DNA of 64,000 nt from Tolypeutes matacus (lineage: Eukaryota > Chordata > Mammalia > Cingulata > Chlamyphoridae), in assembly GCA_026826555.1 (NCBI GenBank), contig JAKSZT010005175.1, positions 3,989,889 to 4,053,888 of the forward strand. Direction: 5' to 3'. Below are positions 62,501 through 64,000 of this stretch, piece after piece; within the stretch, counting starts at the first letter, position 1; every line of letters starts with the position of its first letter. The notes under the pieces were generated by a model. It did not search any database and was not told the origin of the DNA. It saw only the letters and a program-made list of their open reading frames with translations. Both the position numbers and the translations under genes were made by a program.

Positions 62501-62829
62501 TAGCACTGTCAGAGCACCTTTCTGTGGAGGTAGACATTTGCTCTGCTCTCAGTTAGATGCAATTCACCAGGAGTTTTACCCTTACTTAGTATCTCAAGGG
62601 TGGGGGAGGGGAGTCCTTCCCAGTAGCCAGGAGGTTTAATAACTCACAATTACTTGTTTTGGCTTCTTCATATCTCTGATTCTCACTGTTCTGGGAGTTG
62701 GTAAGCAGTGTTCTGGATTGCTGTGCTCCAAGCAGGTCCCCATGGCAGCCTCTGGCTTTTTCTTTATTGTTTCAGCGAGAGCTAAGAATTATATGTCTAA
62801 CCCATCCACCATGTTCCCACAATCCAGCA
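59541..62829 (-). mobile_element. 5'-truncated L1, antisense, bounded by a 16-bp target duplication
   Basis: 'attcaaagttatttta' is present exactly at 59525-59540 and 62830-62845. Between them, reading the minus strand from the right, lie about 320 bp of unidentified sequence (62510-62829), the last ~110 bp of ORF2 with its TAA at 62399-62401, 2858 bp of 3' UTR, and the A-rich tail. The minus-strand target reads AATT/AAAATAAC, the L1 endonuclease preference. Unit B (near 37575) lacks the insert. Confidence 0.85.
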
Positions 62830-62989
62830 ATTCAAAGTTATTTTAATTCTAAATCTTCTACAAGTGTTCAATCTCTACATTAAAATATCTGGCACTGATA
62901 TTAATATTCCATTGAAAGGTTATAAGAAGTAAAAGAAATATAAATAACATGTGATTCACAAATAACAAGTACTGGTCATGTTTCTGTTA

Positions 62990-63175
62990 CTCTGTTAAGT
63001 GCATTATATCACCTGACTCACAATCCCATGAGAGAGATATTGATACTTTCATTTTGTACATAAGGAAATTAATGCTAACTTTGAGCATCTCTTGAACAAG
63101 ATCTAAAAGCTAATAATTAGTAAAGCTTGGTCTTAAATCCTGATTGATATGATTTCTAAGCCTGAGTTCTAACTG
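62990..63175 (-). repeat. MIR SINE (antisense)
   Basis: Counterpart of 10860-11045 and 37720-37915, with 'ctaataattagtaaagcttg'. Confidence 0.7.
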
Positions 63176-63394
63176 ATACACTGTTTAATCTCATAAGACA
63201 CTGGTGTTGCAATGTCTTATTCATTGGCTCTGATTTGAAAGATGTCCTGATACTGACTAGCTTTTGGTTCTACCACCAGTGGCAGTCAGGGCTTATCCCT
63301 CAGACAGATCCCATTAAGTTTAAGCACATGTATTTTGTGGGGCCCATGATTCAAACCCCAACACCACCTAAGACATGTATCTGGATATGATTCT

Positions 63395-63740
63395 CAATTC
63401 TTTAATCTACTAATTATATGACTCTATGCACATGGTTTTACTTATATGAGCCTGTAAACCAGCCTTAGATAAAATAAGGTAAATGGGGAGAATACCAAAA
63501 GATAGCAATTGAAATCATTCACTTAGTGTATTTGTGGAAGATATTTTCTGAACTATATTGAAAGAAATGTATTCAATGTTGACTTATCCACTCACTACTT
63601 CACTGTTGGTTATAATTTATTGAAACCTAATGAATATGTGTGATCTTGGATTAGTTAGTCAACTTCTCTGTGCTTCAGTTTTCTCTTCTGCAAAACAAAA
63701 GGTTGCAGGTAGTGTTGTTATAGGATCAAGTTAATCACTA
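63395..63740 (+). repeat. Two MIR SINEs (sense)
   Basis: 'taattatatgactctatgca' (63395-63500) and 'tgtgatcttggattagttag' with 'tgtgcttcagttttctcttc' (63620-63740), as in unit B. Confidence 0.75.
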
Positions 63741-63830
63741 AAGGAAGGACAAGTGATTGAGGGTGAATACTTTTTAGTATGGAGGATAATTGATCATGTT
63801 TAAATGTAAGTGGGAGGGTACATTGAGGTG

Positions 63831-63835
63831 GAGAG

Positions 63836-63882
<47 letters not shown>

Positions 63883-64000
63883 GAGGGAGGAAGGAAGGAA
63901 GAAGGGAGGGAGGGAGGGAGGGAGGGAGGGAGGGAGGGAAGGAAGGAAGGAAGGAAGGAAGGAAGGAAGGAAGGAAGGAAGGAAGGAAGGAAGGAAGGAA
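63831..64000. repeat. Purine microsatellite (GAAA)n-(GGGA)n-(GGAA)n
   Basis: Three successive purine-only tracts fill the end of the window and probably run past it. Unit B has an unexpanded purine seed at 39197-39231 in the matching position. Confidence 0.95.

Larger units (their letters stand above)
51120..64000. repeat. Segmental duplication unit C, runs off the window
   Basis: Collinear with unit B throughout: leading flank from 'ggagctagaactaatat' (51183), receptor at 53515-54390, trailing flank with 'gattagaattatcagcttc' near 58709, and MIRs at 59155-59345, 62990-63175, 63395-63500 and 63620-63740. It is enlarged by a MaLR LTR (52577-53056), an MLT2-type LTR (57847-58295) and an L1 (59541-62829), none of them in unit B. 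Confidence 0.85.

Overview
This is a gene-poor, AT-rich stretch of a mammalian nuclear genome. The repeat repertoire points to a xenarthran (armadillo, sloth or anteater): lineage-type MaLR and ERVL LTRs, L1s with very long 3' UTRs, and a tRNA-Ala-like module of the kind found in armadillo SINEs. That assignment rests on recalled repeat families and was not checked against a database. I see no intact protein-coding gene, RNA gene or CRISPR array, and nothing that looks like a new multi-gene system.

The backbone is a tandem segmental duplication. Unit A (about 3355-12404), unit B (about 30123-39240) and unit C (about 51120 to beyond the window) each carry one dead OR4C-like olfactory receptor on the minus strand, embedded in the same flanking sequence and the same old MIR elements. 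A fourth partial unit, A' (about 23575-25490), keeps only the leading flank; its receptor part is gone. All three receptors carry DHY or DHN where receptors normally have DRY.

Transposons that differ between units give a relative history. B and C share an MLT1-type LTR and an L1 3' end that A lacks, so A split off first. C alone has a MaLR LTR, an MLT2-type LTR and a 3.3 kb L1. A alone has an hAT element and two L1 3' fragments. A' has a class I ERV LTR.

Region by region: 1-2543, a minus-strand MaLR-like element with a decayed ORF between two LTRs. 2544-3354, nothing recognised. 3355-12404, unit A. 12405-22480, a long dead L1 in + orientation whose 3' UTR is split by an MLT2-type LTR. 22481-23574, nothing recognised. 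23575-25490, unit A'. 25491-30070, a second L1 with a different 5' UTR made of about 110-bp tandem monomers, split by two later insertions and cut off inside ORF2. 30123-39240, unit B. 39241-51119, spacer of old L1, L2 and LTR debris. 51120-64000, unit C, ending in an expanded purine microsatellite.

The most useful observations are the L1 3' UTR of about 2.86 kb, measured twice independently; transposon-based ordering of the duplications with empty sites inside the window; the shared DRY loss; and a perfect 23-bp inverted repeat in unit C that looks like a template-switch event.
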